From Dyadobacter fanqingshengii (GTDB lineage: Bacteria; Bacteroidota; Bacteroidia; Cytophagales; Spirosomataceae): a stretch of DNA of 64,000 nucleotides. Below are positions 17,802 through 26,697 of this stretch, piece by piece (the stretch's first letter is position 1; every line of letters begins with the position of its first letter). The notes beneath the pieces were generated by a model. That model made no database searches and was not told where the DNA came from. It saw only the letters and a list, made by a program, of their open reading frames with translations. A program made the translations under genes and the position numbers. Where the stretch lies: assembly GCF_023822005.2 (NCBI RefSeq), contig NZ_CP098806.1, forward strand, positions 248,001 to 312,000. The letters are read 5' to 3'.

Positions 17802-18980
17802 TTAAATAGGATTGGCGAGCAACAGACTGTCCATCGACATTTTTTGCGGAGCAATGGCCATCCCGTCTCTCAGGCGGTCCAGACCATTGTATACGATCTT
17901 TTCTCCAGGCTTCAAGCCTTTGGAAATCAGATAATAACGCCCACTTCTGTCGGATATGGTCACGGGCCGGCCTTGCACTTTATTGCTGTCCAAAACGGTG
18001 TATACAAATACTTTGTCTTGCAACTCAAATGTGGCTTCCTGCGGGATCATCACCGATTTGGTAAGCTCCCTCGGGATCCTGACCTTTCCCGTATTGCCTG
18101 AGCGGAGTAAGCCGTTCACGTTCGGGAATGTTGCCCGGAAATTGATGGCGCCCATGGTTTTGTCGAACTGGCCTTCCACAACTTCCACTTTTCCTTTTTG
18201 CGGATAAACGCTGTTATCGGCCAAAATGAGCTCAACAGCAGGGATTTGCTTGATCTTTTGCTCCACGGTTTTGCCCGGAAACTGGTTTTTAAAATCAAGG
18301 AAGTCCAGCTCGCTCATCGAGAAGTAAACGTGAATGTCTTTGGTTTCAGACAGCACAGTAAGCGCTTCCATAGTTCCTTTTCCAACAAGGCTTCCCGTTT
18401 TGAACGGAATGGTTCCTATATAACCATCCGCAGGTGCTTTGATGGACGTGTAACCGATGTTGATCTTAGCTGCATCTACTGCGGCCTGTGCTTGCGCAAC
18501 ATTACCTTTTGCGGCGTCATAGGCGGCTTTTGCCGATTTTAGCTGTACATCCGAAACCACATTGTTGGCCACAAGCGGAGTGAGCTTATCAACATTAATG
18601 GCCGCGCTCTCCAATGCTGCTTTCGCAGATTGCAGGCTTGCGTTGGCGGTGTTCAGCTGTTCGGAATAAGGACGGGCATCAATATGGAACAGCACCTGAC
18701 CCTTTCTTACATACGCGCCTTCGTCAACCGAAATTTTATCCAGGTAACCGTCCACTTGCGGGCGGATCTCGATGTCGCGGCTTCCTTCTATGGACGCAGT
18801 AAATTCCCTGTGCGCTGTAACCTGGTGGTCACTTACGGTGAGAACTGGCAATGATTGGGCTGGCATTTCGGCCGGAGCATTGGCTGTGGTGGACCCGCAG
18901 TTGTAAAGAGCGCCGGTTAATGTGGCAAGAAGTAAAAATGAGACGAGCTTTCTTGTTGTGGTTAGTTGATTGCTTTTCAT
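17802..18980 (-). CDS. RND efflux periplasmic adaptor (membrane fusion protein)
   Basis: A 392-residue lipoprotein adaptor (lipobox LYNCGS, Cys28) linking pump and duct. The biotinyl-lipoyl half-motifs IEIRPQVDGYLDKISVDEG and INIGYTSIKAPADGYIGTI flank an alanine-rich coiled-coil hairpin (about 107-170). The barrel and membrane-proximal domains follow, with the PQEATFELQDKVFVYTV segment. It is the first structural gene of the operon; an operator palindrome lies 64 bases upstream of its start. Confidence 0.95.
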   Translation of the reverse strand: MKSNQLTTTRKLVSFLLLATLTGALYNCGSTTANAPAEMPAQSLPVLTVSDHQVTAHREFTASIEGSRDIEIRPQVDGYLDKISVDEGAYVRKGQVLFHIDARPYSEQLNTANASLQSAKAALESAAINVDKLTPLVANNVVSDVQLKSAKAAYDAAKGNVAQAQAAVDAAKINIGYTSIKAPADGYIGTIPFKTGSLVGKGTMEALTVLSETKDIHVYFSMSELDFLDFKNQFPGKTVEQKIKQIPAVELILADNSVYPQKGKVEVVEGQFDKTMGAINFRATFPNVNGLLRSGNTGKVRIPRELTKSVMIPQEATFELQDKVFVYTVLDSNKVQGRPVTISDRSGRYYLISKGLKPGEKIVYNGLDRLRDGMAIAPQKMSMDSLLLANPI

Positions 18981-19043
18981 GGCTATGAAGATTGTTTTTT
19001 GTGGTGGAAATAGACTTTTTTCAGAGATAGTGTGGTTATTATA

Positions 19044-19058
19044 ACTAACAGTGTTAGC
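19044..19058. promoter_or_regulatory. Predicted TetR operator upstream of the efflux operon
   Basis: ACTAACAGTGTTAGC, arms CTAAC/GTTAG around a three-base centre, matching 13 of 15 bases of the palindrome in front of tetR (19688-19702). On the minus strand it lies between a TTG (-33-like) and a TATAAT-like element upstream of the adaptor gene, so binding would block transcription. Confidence 0.75.
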
Positions 19059-19073
19059 TTTTTTTCAAAAAAA

Positions 19074-19673
19074 TTATAAATTTTTTATGAATGCTTCCAC
19101 GGTGTCATCCATTACTTTTTTATTCATTGTAGAATCGTCGATGTCCGAGCAGCGCATCATTACGATCGAAATCAGTCCATGCAGTACCGACCAGAACGCA
19201 TAAATTTTGAAGCAGGTTTCATTGTCGGTCGATTTTTTTTCTTTAACTATTTTTTCAATGGCCTGCCCGATATAATCGCGGAAAACATTGAATTCCGGTT
19301 TGATCTTTCCGGCTCCTGAACAGGGCATACCCAGTCCATACATCAATTGGTAATATTCCGGATTCTTGAATGCGAAGGTCCAGTAGGCCTCAGCGTGTGC
19401 TTTGAGTAGTTGCTCGGGATTGGGATATTTCCTTTTGTTTTTTTCGAGCGTTCTTTCCAGCAACCGAAAACCATCCATAGAAAGTTCAAAAAGGATGGCT
19501 TCTTTATTTTCGAAGTGATCGTAAATCACCGGAACGCTGTACTCAATGGCATCTGCAATTTTGCGTATGGACAGCGATTGCCAGCCTTCGTCCTTAACCA
19601 GCTGCAAGGCCACGGACAAAATATTGGTCCGCATGTTTTCTTTTTGCCTTATCCTTCGTTCGAGAATGCCCAT
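19074..19673 (-). CDS. TetR/AcrR-family repressor of the efflux operon
   Basis: A 199-residue regulator. The N-terminal helix-turn-helix is clear (about 13-60: NILSVALQLVKDEGWQSLSIRKIADAIEYSVPVIYDHFENKEAIL), followed by an all-helical ligand-binding domain with an ESMDGFRLLERT-like helix and C-terminal helices typical of WHG-like TetR sensors. It is transcribed in the same direction as the pump genes, 93 bases before the adaptor. Matching palindromes precede both its own gene and the pump operon, so autorepression together with repression of the pump is the simplest model; the inducer is presumably a pump substrate. Confidence 0.92.
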   Translation of the reverse strand: MGILERRIRQKENMRTNILSVALQLVKDEGWQSLSIRKIADAIEYSVPVIYDHFENKEAILFELSMDGFRLLERTLEKNKRKYPNPEQLLKAHAEAYWTFAFKNPEYYQLMYGLGMPCSGAGKIKPEFNVFRDYIGQAIEKIVKEKKSTDNETCFKIYAFWSVLHGLISIVMMRCSDIDDSTMNKKVMDDTVEAFIKNL

Positions 19674-19687
19674 TTTGGTAAAAAATA

Positions 19688-19732
19688 GCTAACGGTGTTA
19701 GCAAAGGTAGTGGCGTTTTTTGAGTTTGTCAA
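19688..19732 (-). promoter_or_regulatory. tetR promoter with overlapping operator
   Basis: On the minus strand a TTG (732-730) is separated by 20 bases from TACCTTTG (709-702), a near-ideal Bacteroidota sigma-A promoter. The perfect palindrome GCTAACGGTGTTAGC (19688-19702) shares its last base with the -7 element and ends 15 bases before the tetR ATG. Confidence 0.78.
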
Positions 19733-19735
19733 GAC

Positions 19736-21256
19736 CTAATGCCATCTGTTTTCTTCAATATCGTTTTTGAGGATTGCATTGATGGAAACTTTTGCATCCA
19801 GCAGCACATATATGCTCGCTCCGCGCTCCCGTGCGTAGGGACTTTCAATTCTCCCGGTGCGGTGGATTGTCTGGAAAAGGGGTTTCTCTTTGTTTCGCTC
19901 CGGATCATCATCGTCTGCGTTTTGGACCAGTATTATATGTTTGATCTCTTCGTCCAGCGGGACCCAGTTAATGTAATCCGCATTCATCGTAACTGCCTGG
20001 ATGTCTTTGAATTTGGAATAATAATTAATTGCGCCAGCCTGCCCGTAATTATCGCAAAGCACAAGGGTGTGATTTTTGTCCTGGATCTTTGCATACTCTG
20101 CATCCACTTTTTGTGCAAGTTCCTTCCAGCCAAGCATATCCGCAAAATCCTGTGGGAGTTCATGATCTTTTCCATCCTCCCAGCGAAGCAATCCGAGCTT
20201 TTGGTAAGGTTTTGCGTTTTCTGCAATCTCGGACGGACTTTTAATCGGAAATGCCACCCTGAAAATCGGGATGAACATGGCAATAATGACCAGAATGGAC
20301 CCAGGACGAAGCCATACCAGGCGGTTTTGGAAAATATACTCCAGATAAGCCGCCCCAAAGGCGATAAAAATAGGGTAGAGCCCGATGGCATAATATCCCT
20401 TGGCCCTCAGATAGGTGAAAAGGCCTAAAGTAAAAACCAGCGACCAGAAAAACACCTGATATTTCCTGAAAGCGGGGTAAGCGAAAAAGGCCACAAATGC
20501 GGCAATCAGGACGAAGATCGAGCTGAGAAAATAGAGGAGCTGCTCTTTCAGAAAATCAAGCCGGTTTACATTTACCAACTGCGATTTTGCGAGCAGTTTC
20601 ATGTGAAAGATCACGGGAAAATTGTTCTGATACTGCCAGATCAGATTGGGTAAGATGATCAGCAATGCAAGGAATGCTGCAAAGTATAACGCGCTGTTTT
20701 TGAATATTTTAAAATTTTTCGTGACCAAAAGCGCGGGAATCAGGCCTGCAACGAGGAACACAATGTTGTATTTATTCAAAAAACTAAATCCGAACGCCAA
20801 GGCTGCCATGTACAGCCATTTATTTTGCTCTGTTTTGAGATAATTGAGGATACAAAAATACAGCAGCGTCCAACCGAGAATATCGGCTGAATTGGGCTGA
20901 TAAAGCATATTGATCCGCATCAGCACCGAAAAAGTGATTGCTGTTGCGCCCAGTATCAATGCAAATAAACCGCCGCCTAGCTGTTCAATGGCTTTCCAAA
21001 CAACGACTAACGTGCAAGCGCCAAACAATGCTGGAAAAAATTTCACCCAAAACGCGCCATTTCCCAGCAACAGGATCACGTACGAAACCCAGGAAGTAAA
21101 AGGAGGCACGGATAAATATCCCCAGGCCAGATGTTTCCCCTGATCCAGATGCAAATATTCGTCCCGGTGCAGATCATATTCGGGCGCGATGATCACGTAA
21201 TGCAGGGCAAATTTGATGAGAATAAAAAAACAGAGGATCAGCGTTTTCTTTGTCAT
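19736..21256 (-). CDS. GT39/ArnT-type membrane glycosyltransferase
   Basis: A 506-residue polytopic membrane protein (about eleven hydrophobic segments up to residue 345) with a soluble C-terminal domain (about 350-506). The first periplasmic loop contains YDLHRDEYLHLDQ, whose Asp-Glu pair corresponds to the catalytic acidic residues of protein-mannosyltransferase/ArnT (GT-C fold) enzymes that use polyprenyl-phosphate sugars. The acceptor may be a lipid, a glycan or a protein; no neighbour indicates which. It is followed on the minus strand by tetR, but a tetR promoter lies between them. Confidence 0.85.
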   Translation of the reverse strand: MTKKTLILCFFILIKFALHYVIIAPEYDLHRDEYLHLDQGKHLAWGYLSVPPFTSWVSYVILLLGNGAFWVKFFPALFGACTLVVVWKAIEQLGGGLFALILGATAITFSVLMRINMLYQPNSADILGWTLLYFCILNYLKTEQNKWLYMAALAFGFSFLNKYNIVFLVAGLIPALLVTKNFKIFKNSALYFAAFLALLIILPNLIWQYQNNFPVIFHMKLLAKSQLVNVNRLDFLKEQLLYFLSSIFVLIAAFVAFFAYPAFRKYQVFFWSLVFTLGLFTYLRAKGYYAIGLYPIFIAFGAAYLEYIFQNRLVWLRPGSILVIIAMFIPIFRVAFPIKSPSEIAENAKPYQKLGLLRWEDGKDHELPQDFADMLGWKELAQKVDAEYAKIQDKNHTLVLCDNYGQAGAINYYSKFKDIQAVTMNADYINWVPLDEEIKHIILVQNADDDDPERNKEKPLFQTIHRTGRIESPYARERGASIYVLLDAKVSINAILKNDIEENRWH

Positions 21257-21369
21257 TATATGTGGTTAAGGGCGATTTCTTTTATTTTCGTTTTCGTGTG
21301 ACTAAGTTGGCGATTCGATTGCCACTTCTGAACTGCAACCTGAATTTTTTTATCACAATTAGCTGAAAA

Positions 21370-21768
21370 ATGGAAATAACTTACAAAACCAACGTTGTGC
21401 CTTTGCCCGAACAGGTCATTGAAGTGTACGACAGCGCCAAATTGCCCAGGCCCACGCACGACGCTGCGCGTATCGGCAAGATCTATCAGAATTCGAATCT
21501 TATCGTTTCTGCCTGGGACGGCGAAAAACTGGTCGGCGTTTCGCGCTCGATCACAGACTGGGCATGGAGCTGCTATCTGGCCGATCTGGCCATTCACGCA
21601 GATTACCAAAAACTAGGCATCGGTAAAAAATTGATAGACATTACCAAAGAGCAAGTCGGCGAGCAAACCACGATTCTGCTTCTATCCGTGCCAACCGCCA
21701 TGGAATATTATCCCAAAATAGGGTTCACAAAGGAGGATCGTGGCTTTACTATATTGAGGACAAGGTGA
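21370..21768 (+). CDS. GNAT-family N-acetyltransferase
   Basis: A 132-residue acetyltransferase. The acetyl-CoA pyrophosphate-binding loop is YQKLGIGKKLID (about residues 80-91, Q/RxxGxG/A motif A), preceded by the beta-strand LADLAIHADY, and the C terminus AMEYYPKIGFTKED is the usual substrate-side motif B. It is a small single-domain GNAT of the type annotated for amino groups of small molecules or proteins; the acceptor is unknown. It is divergent from the GT39 gene across 113 bases. Confidence 0.88.
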   Translation: MEITYKTNVVPLPEQVIEVYDSAKLPRPTHDAARIGKIYQNSNLIVSAWDGEKLVGVSRSITDWAWSCYLADLAIHADYQKLGIGKKLIDITKEQVGEQTTILLLSVPTAMEYYPKIGFTKEDRGFTILRTR

Positions 21769-21794
21769 ACTTGGTTGGATCTTATATATGCACG

Positions 21795-21880
21795 TTTGAG
21801 CCGAATAAGTTGCTTATTCGGCTCAAAATTTGCTAAAAAATGAGCCGAATAGATCTGTCAATCGGCTCAAAGCCGTTTTT
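21795..21880 (+). terminator. Tandem, mutually exclusive hairpins after the GNAT gene
   Basis: Arm 1 (21795-21809) and arm 2 (21813-21827) pair perfectly over 15 bases with a three-base loop. Arm 3 (TGAGCCGA, 21841-21848) pairs with arm 4 (TCGGCTCA, 21862-21869), and a T-run follows at 21876-21880. Arms 2 and 3 are themselves complementary over ten bases (ATTCGGCTCA/TGAGCCGAAT), so alternative folds are possible. Either a double terminator or an attenuator before the methyltransferase gene. Confidence 0.5.
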
Positions 21881-21901
21881 ATCAAAACAAACAAAACTAA
21901 A

Positions 21902-22669
21902 ATGGCGTGGAACCCGGAGATTTATAATAAATTCAAAACGGAGCGATTTGCTCCTTTTCTGGATCTGGTGGCATTGATTAAGATCCGGCGGGATATGGAA
22001 GTGATCGATCTGGGTTGCGGCACGGGAGAACTGACGAGAAAGCTCGCTGACCTGCTTTCGGGATCAAGGGTTTTGGGCATTGATTCTTCTGATGAAATGC
22101 TGGATGATGCCAGAGCGTTTGCTAATGAGCAAGTTAGCTTTCAGAAGAAATCGATTGAAGAGGGCGTTGGCTTGGAGTCGAAGTGGGATCTTGTGTTTTC
22201 CAACGCAGCCATTCAATGGGTTGAAAATCATGAAACGCTTTTTTCTAAAATCATTTCAAATATTAAACCCGGCGGTCAGCTTGTAATTCAAATGCCTGCC
22301 CAGCATCATAATGTAACTAATCAGATGCTTTTGCAATTGTCGGAGGAAGAACCTTTTCTAAAAGAGCTGGCGGGTTTTCAGAGCGTTTCACCTGTTTTGA
22401 ATACAGAAGATTATGCACGCATTTTGTTCGAAAACGGAGGAAGTGAAATCACGGTTTATGAAAAAATTTATCCGCTCGTGCTGAAAGACTCTAACGCTGT
22501 TTTCGAATGGACGTCGGGTACGGCACTGCTGCCTTATGTGCAGAGATTGGAAGGAGAAAGCCGGCAGCAATTTATCGACGAATTCAAATCCCGCCTTAGA
22601 ACAAAGTTTCCCGGATCACCCGCTTTTTATCCGTTCAAAAGGATCATTCTGTCGGCTTTGTTTGAATGA
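21902..22669 (+). CDS. Tam-like class I SAM methyltransferase
   Basis: A 255-residue methyltransferase resembling trans-aconitate 2-methyltransferase. The start MAWNPEIYNKFKTERFAPFLDL, motif I VIDLGCGTGELTRKLA, LGIDSSDEMLDDAR, and the FSNAAIQWVENHETLF segment closely follow the E. coli Tam pattern (DWNPSLY, DLGCGPGNST, ANASLQWLPDH). The open frame begins at 21830, but that extension runs through a hairpin region, so the ATG at 21902 is preferred. The true substrate may differ from trans-aconitate. Confidence 0.85.
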   Translation: MAWNPEIYNKFKTERFAPFLDLVALIKIRRDMEVIDLGCGTGELTRKLADLLSGSRVLGIDSSDEMLDDARAFANEQVSFQKKSIEEGVGLESKWDLVFSNAAIQWVENHETLFSKIISNIKPGGQLVIQMPAQHHNVTNQMLLQLSEEEPFLKELAGFQSVSPVLNTEDYARILFENGGSEITVYEKIYPLVLKDSNAVFEWTSGTALLPYVQRLEGESRQQFIDEFKSRLRTKFPGSPAFYPFKRIILSALFE

Positions 22670-22673
22670 TATT

Positions 22674-22973
22674 TCATAAGCTCGCTTCGCTGGCTGCGAC
22701 CATTTCCTCAACATCCGCCAGGATCTGTTTCAAATCTTTGTCGGAAATGCCGCTGTGCCGAAGCTGTAATATGCCTGCCAGCTGCTCATTTAATCTTTTC
22801 AGCTGCCAGTATTTGGAGTGATTCGGGCCTATGGGCGGGTAAAAGGTGTTTTCGCCCGGATCTTTCACGAGCACGATAAGCTCGAAAGCCATTCGTGAAT
22901 GGTTTTGAACAGCATTGGCTAAGACTTTGACGCACCTCCCGGTTTTCAAAGTAATTTCTCTTTCGAAGTCCAT
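22674..22973 (-). CDS. Small uncharacterised protein
   Basis: A 99-residue soluble protein I do not recognise. It begins MDFEREITLKTGRCVKV, suggesting a beta-strand-rich N-terminal half, and ends in predicted helices with an acidic QILADVEEMVAASEASL tail. It converges with the methyltransferase gene, leaving four bases between stops. Coding is supported by plausible composition and a clean ATG followed by an AT-rich upstream region; no motif points to a function. Confidence 0.6.
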   Translation of the reverse strand: MDFEREITLKTGRCVKVLANAVQNHSRMAFELIVLVKDPGENTFYPPIGPNHSKYWQLKRLNEQLAGILQLRHSGISDKDLKQILADVEEMVAASEASL

Positions 22974-23144
22974 TGAGTAATAATGCTTTTTTTAGCACGG
23001 GTTTGAACAAGGAGAGAAAAAGCGCATCAAACGTTGCACACGAAAAAGTTTTTATTCCTTAATCAACAAAAAATAGGATGCTAACATGTTGATTTTTAAC
23101 CGATAAATGCGGATCTTTTTGGTGAAAATTTACTATCATTAGCT

Positions 23145-23735
23145 ATGAAAAACATTACAGAGCTTAGTACTACATTGGAGTGGACGCAGCATTCCCTGCG
23201 TTTTTTGAAAAAACATTTTCTGGTGATCCTCTCGCTGGGCCTGATTGCAGGTTTAGGCCGTGCCGCTCAGCTGAAAGCGTTCGGTGAAATTTCAGCCACC
23301 TTGCATCTTGTGCTGGAAGTTATCATTCAGTCGGCCCGGATTTTAATATTTTTGTTCGCATTGGGCGTTACCAATGTCCTGTCGGGGTTGAAGCGGGTTG
23401 CGGCGATTTTCTCCATTAAGAAAGACAGCAGCCAGATGCGGCGGGCAGCGTTGGGGAAATTCAGAATGCATTGGAAGAGAATGCTTTGGAATCTTTGCGC
23501 CTTCCTGATTATATCATTTTTGATCAACCTTTTTATTGATCATGTCGCTTACGAAACGTGCATGTACATCAGCCTGCGGGAGCGCGGCATCCTCTACGCC
23601 GATGCCTCCGAATGGACCATCATTCTGTTTCTCAAAAACCTGTCGGTAATCCCGTTTACGCTCGTTTTTAATGCAATGTGCCTGTTATGGTTTGTCAACA
23701 GGCTGCCGGGGAAGTCTGCGCGGGACACCTTTTAA
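23145..23735 (+). CDS. Uncharacterised inner-membrane protein
   Basis: A 196-residue protein with about four hydrophobic segments (near 24-42, 52-74, 112-130 and 160-185) separated by basic loops (KKDSSQMRRAALGKFRMHWKR). It is not assignable to a characterised family by reading alone. It converges with the SGNH-type gene on the minus strand, leaving 20 bases between them. Confidence 0.65.
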   Translation: MKNITELSTTLEWTQHSLRFLKKHFLVILSLGLIAGLGRAAQLKAFGEISATLHLVLEVIIQSARILIFLFALGVTNVLSGLKRVAAIFSIKKDSSQMRRAALGKFRMHWKRMLWNLCAFLIISFLINLFIDHVAYETCMYISLRERGILYADASEWTIILFLKNLSVIPFTLVFNAMCLLWFVNRLPGKSARDTF

Positions 23736-23755
23736 ATGGTGGGGGGCGTCGTTTA

Positions 23756-25003
23756 TTATTTTAAAAATGCCTTCTTCCGAATTAAACGCGTCAGTTCGGT
23801 AGCAATTTTTTGATGCCCTGCTTCATTCAAATGACCGTCCACAGGGTAGTAATCGCGGGCCGTAAGCACGTCGCAGGCGCGCAGAAAGTGTAAGTTAGGA
23901 TCCGGGCTTTTCTTTCCTGCCGCTTCAAAGCCGCTGATCAGCTCGGGCCTGGTATAACGGCCATCCAAATGCATCACGACAATGTTACCAGCATAAATTG
24001 CACGGATTTTGGCCAGAGTTTTGAAAAATTGCAATGTATGTTCCGCAACCATCGCTTCTGATTTGATGGCCAAAGGCTTTCCATCAAGCATAGGTTTGCC
24101 TGATATCCAGGAAGTTAATGCCATTTTGGTATCACGCCAAACACTCCCAGGAGTAATAAAAATGCGTTTTAAAAGATCTTTTTCTCTGACAAAGAAATAC
24201 GTGAAACGCATGGGAAAGTAGCCCTCGTTTAAGCGATTGAAAATCCCTACTTTCATAAATTTTTCGTGTGTTAGCGGCTCCTGTGGACTTTTCGGATCGT
24301 TTCTGGCGGTGTTTTCTTCCAGGTCATTATCACAATATTGGATTACCAAAACTTGACAGGAATCGCGCTGCAATTTCGACAGCAGGAGCATTTCGCGATA
24401 TGTGCCATATGATGAAATCCCGGCATTTAGGGTTTTTAAACCCGTCATCTGGCCGGTTAAATGTGCGAAGGTTTTCTCTTGATCAATTCCCCAACCCATT
24501 GTAAATGAGTCACCTAAAAAAATGATCCCCGGGTTGTTTAAAGAATTGTCGTCGTCGCGTAGTCCTGATTTGTTGACGCTGAATTTGTTTTCGTATTCCA
24601 AATCCTGATGATAACCTTCGCTCCCCGGTCGTAGTGTATAACCCAGGTCCTTGGAATAACTGCTGAATTGCCTGTTAAACTGGATCACATCCCGGTAATG
24701 GATCCACTGGTCCAGCACACCGATGCTGGGCTTGTCGATGCCTTGATTTGCTGCAATCACATGCCGGATATACCGCCATGAAACCACTTCCAGCAATAAG
24801 GGAAGGGCCAGACAAACGAGCATAGGAAGCCTGATAAGTTTGCCTATGCCATAAAAAATCAGCAGAAAGGAAAGCGGTACAAATATTTTAAATAAAACAA
24901 TGGTCCATCCGAAGTGTGTGAATGCTTGCCATTTGTAAACGGTTACTGAAAGAAGGAATAAACCAGCCACCGAAATGACCAGCCGGGTTTGGGATTTTGA
25001 CAT
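23756..25003 (-). CDS. Membrane-anchored SGNH/GDSL hydrolase
   Basis: A 415-residue protein with three hydrophobic N-terminal segments (about 7-30, 34-55, 57-75) and a periplasmic SGNH hydrolase domain. Block I is IIFLGDSFTMGWGID (nucleophile Ser in GDS), an Asn-containing segment is YCDNDLEEN, and block V is DYYPVDGHLNEAGH with the catalytic Asp-x-x-His. Such anchored SGNH proteins typically remove or transfer acyl groups on polysaccharides or lipids. No partner acyltransferase gene adjoins it, so the substrate is unknown. Confidence 0.82.
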   Translation of the reverse strand: MSKSQTRLVISVAGLFLLSVTVYKWQAFTHFGWTIVLFKIFVPLSFLLIFYGIGKLIRLPMLVCLALPLLLEVVSWRYIRHVIAANQGIDKPSIGVLDQWIHYRDVIQFNRQFSSYSKDLGYTLRPGSEGYHQDLEYENKFSVNKSGLRDDDNSLNNPGIIFLGDSFTMGWGIDQEKTFAHLTGQMTGLKTLNAGISSYGTYREMLLLSKLQRDSCQVLVIQYCDNDLEENTARNDPKSPQEPLTHEKFMKVGIFNRLNEGYFPMRFTYFFVREKDLLKRIFITPGSVWRDTKMALTSWISGKPMLDGKPLAIKSEAMVAEHTLQFFKTLAKIRAIYAGNIVVMHLDGRYTRPELISGFEAAGKKSPDPNLHFLRACDVLTARDYYPVDGHLNEAGHQKIATELTRLIRKKAFLK

Positions 25004-25171
25004 TTTAAGCGGACTGATTCAATTGCCAATTTAACAGTTAGCCGCACATTAAAATGGAAAACAGTAAAAAATTTCTTTGTAAAATTTTATAATTTATCTG
25101 AATAGTTTTATTATTTGGCAGGTTTAAGCGTTTGACCGGTGGATATGGGTGAGCATTCGGTCATAATACGC

Positions 25172-25780
25172 TTAATTCTCCGATTGCGTCAGGGATAATT
25201 TCAGGTCCGACATTAATTTGTACATCGCATTATTAATGCTTTCGATATCTGCCTTTGCATTGTTCAGTGCTGCTTCCGCTTCCGTGCGTTTTTTCTTGGT
25301 TTGCTCCGTTTTGACGCCCACTTCTTTTTCCATAATGGCATCATTATCCTTCACGCCCAGTCTTTTAGGACTATGTGTGGTTGAAATGCCATCCAGTTTA
25401 TCAATCCGGACATTATAATGCTCTTCCTTACATTCAATGGTCAGGTCGAAACGCACATACTCGTAAGCAATGCCAGACACTGGCGCATAGCTGGTTAGGA
25501 TCAGTTTGCCGAGCTGCGGATCTTCAAATGTAACGGCATTTTCATAGTTGCCAAATGTCTTGCTGATCCAGTTTTGCGCTTCTTTAAAGATCTCTGTTTT
25601 AGATTTTTTAGGCTTGCCGGAATCCAAATAAAAGACATTTTTGTCCGCGTCGAGCGGAAGCAAGCCGGTTTGAGAAAAGGCTGTTTGGCCAATAAAAAGG
25701 AACAGGATCAGGATTAAATGTTTCAAAATCGTTGTGAATGTTTGGAATGATAAAGGTAGTAACAAAAGTTTTGGCAGCAT
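25172..25780 (-). CDS. DUF4468-like exported protein
   Basis: A 202-residue protein with an N-terminal hydrophobic signal (core ILKHLILILFLFIGQTAFSQ). The segment KTEIFKEAQNWISKTFGNYENAV, the following LGKLILTSY and the strand FDLTIECKEEHYNVRIDKLDGI fit the DUF4468 (TBP-like fold) pattern common in Bacteroidota secreted proteins. The C-terminal 60 residues are strongly helical and charged (EQTKKKRTEAEAALNNAKAD), probably a coiled coil. The signal is long from the ATG at 25780; a TTG start just before KHLILIL would give a more normal one. Function unknown. Confidence 0.72.
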   Translation of the reverse strand: MLPKLLLLPLSFQTFTTILKHLILILFLFIGQTAFSQTGLLPLDADKNVFYLDSGKPKKSKTEIFKEAQNWISKTFGNYENAVTFEDPQLGKLILTSYAPVSGIAYEYVRFDLTIECKEEHYNVRIDKLDGISTTHSPKRLGVKDNDAIMEKEVGVKTEQTKKKRTEAEAALNNAKADIESINNAMYKLMSDLKLSLTQSEN

Positions 25781-25839
25781 GATCGGCTGGCTGTTCGGCC
25801 GGAATTAATATCTTCGGCCTGCAACTTAACCTGAACCAT

Positions 25840-26667
25840 ATGAAGAAGTTTTTGCTGTTTTTGGTCGTATTGCTATGCTGCCTCGCCTCCGCACCCAGAA
25901 GGGTTACGTGGGTTGCCATCGGCGATTCGATCACGTATTTGAATGATCACAAAGATGAAACGGGAAACCGCGTTACAAAGGGATATCTGACATTGATTTC
26001 TGAAAAATATCCGCGGGTTGAGTACATTAATAAGGGTTACAATGGCTGGACTTCGATTAATATTGCCGATAAGATCGAAACACTTGAATTGCAGAAAGCA
26101 GACGTTTACACCGTCTTTTTAGGGACGAATGACTGGTGGCAGGGCAAAGAGTTGGGATCTATTTCGGATTACGAACAAAAAACGGGGACGAAGACTGTTT
26201 ATGGCGCATTTCGGATCATCAACGATAAATTAAAACAGCTCAACAAAAAGGCCAGGATCATTCTTATTACGCCGATGCAGCGGGGTGATTTTGTTTATAT
26301 TAACAATCAAAAAAACAATGCATTTGGCTCCTACAAACCCAAAAACGGCAAAAATTTGGAAGAGTTTGCCAATGCAGTCCTGGAAATAGGTAAGCTTGAA
26401 AAAATCCCGGTTGTAGACCTCTTTCACGAAAGCGGAATGACGCACGAAAACATGGTTAATTTCAAAAAGTTAAAAGATCCTGCAACCGGCGATTACAAAA
26501 AATACACCTATCCCGAATACACAACCATCCCCTTCGATCCTGAAAAAGATGAATATCCCTATCCCCCCGAAGCCATCCACATGACCTACGACGGCCTCCA
26601 CCCATCCGACAAAGGCTACACAATCATCGCCGATATGGTTGAGAAAAAGTGGAAAGGATTGCGGTGA
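25840..26667 (+). CDS. Secreted SGNH/GDSL hydrolase
   Basis: A 275-residue exported hydrolase. After a short signal peptide (residues 1-18) the four blocks are clear: GDSITYLND (nucleophile Ser), NKGYNGWTS (oxyanion-hole Gly), FLGTNDWWQG (oxyanion-hole Asn) and YDGLHPSDKGY (catalytic Asp-x-x-His). It is likely an esterase acting on acylated carbohydrate or lipid outside the inner membrane. It is divergent from the DUF4468-like gene across 59 bases, so their promoters share that gap. Confidence 0.88.
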   Translation: MKKFLLFLVVLLCCLASAPRRVTWVAIGDSITYLNDHKDETGNRVTKGYLTLISEKYPRVEYINKGYNGWTSINIADKIETLELQKADVYTVFLGTNDWWQGKELGSISDYEQKTGTKTVYGAFRIINDKLKQLNKKARIILITPMQRGDFVYINNQKNNAFGSYKPKNGKNLEEFANAVLEIGKLEKIPVVDLFHESGMTHENMVNFKKLKDPATGDYKKYTYPEYTTIPFDPEKDEYPYPPEAIHMTYDGLHPSDKGYTIIADMVEKKWKGLR

Positions 26668-26697
26668 GGTGAAAGGAGAAAATTGGGGATTATTGGA

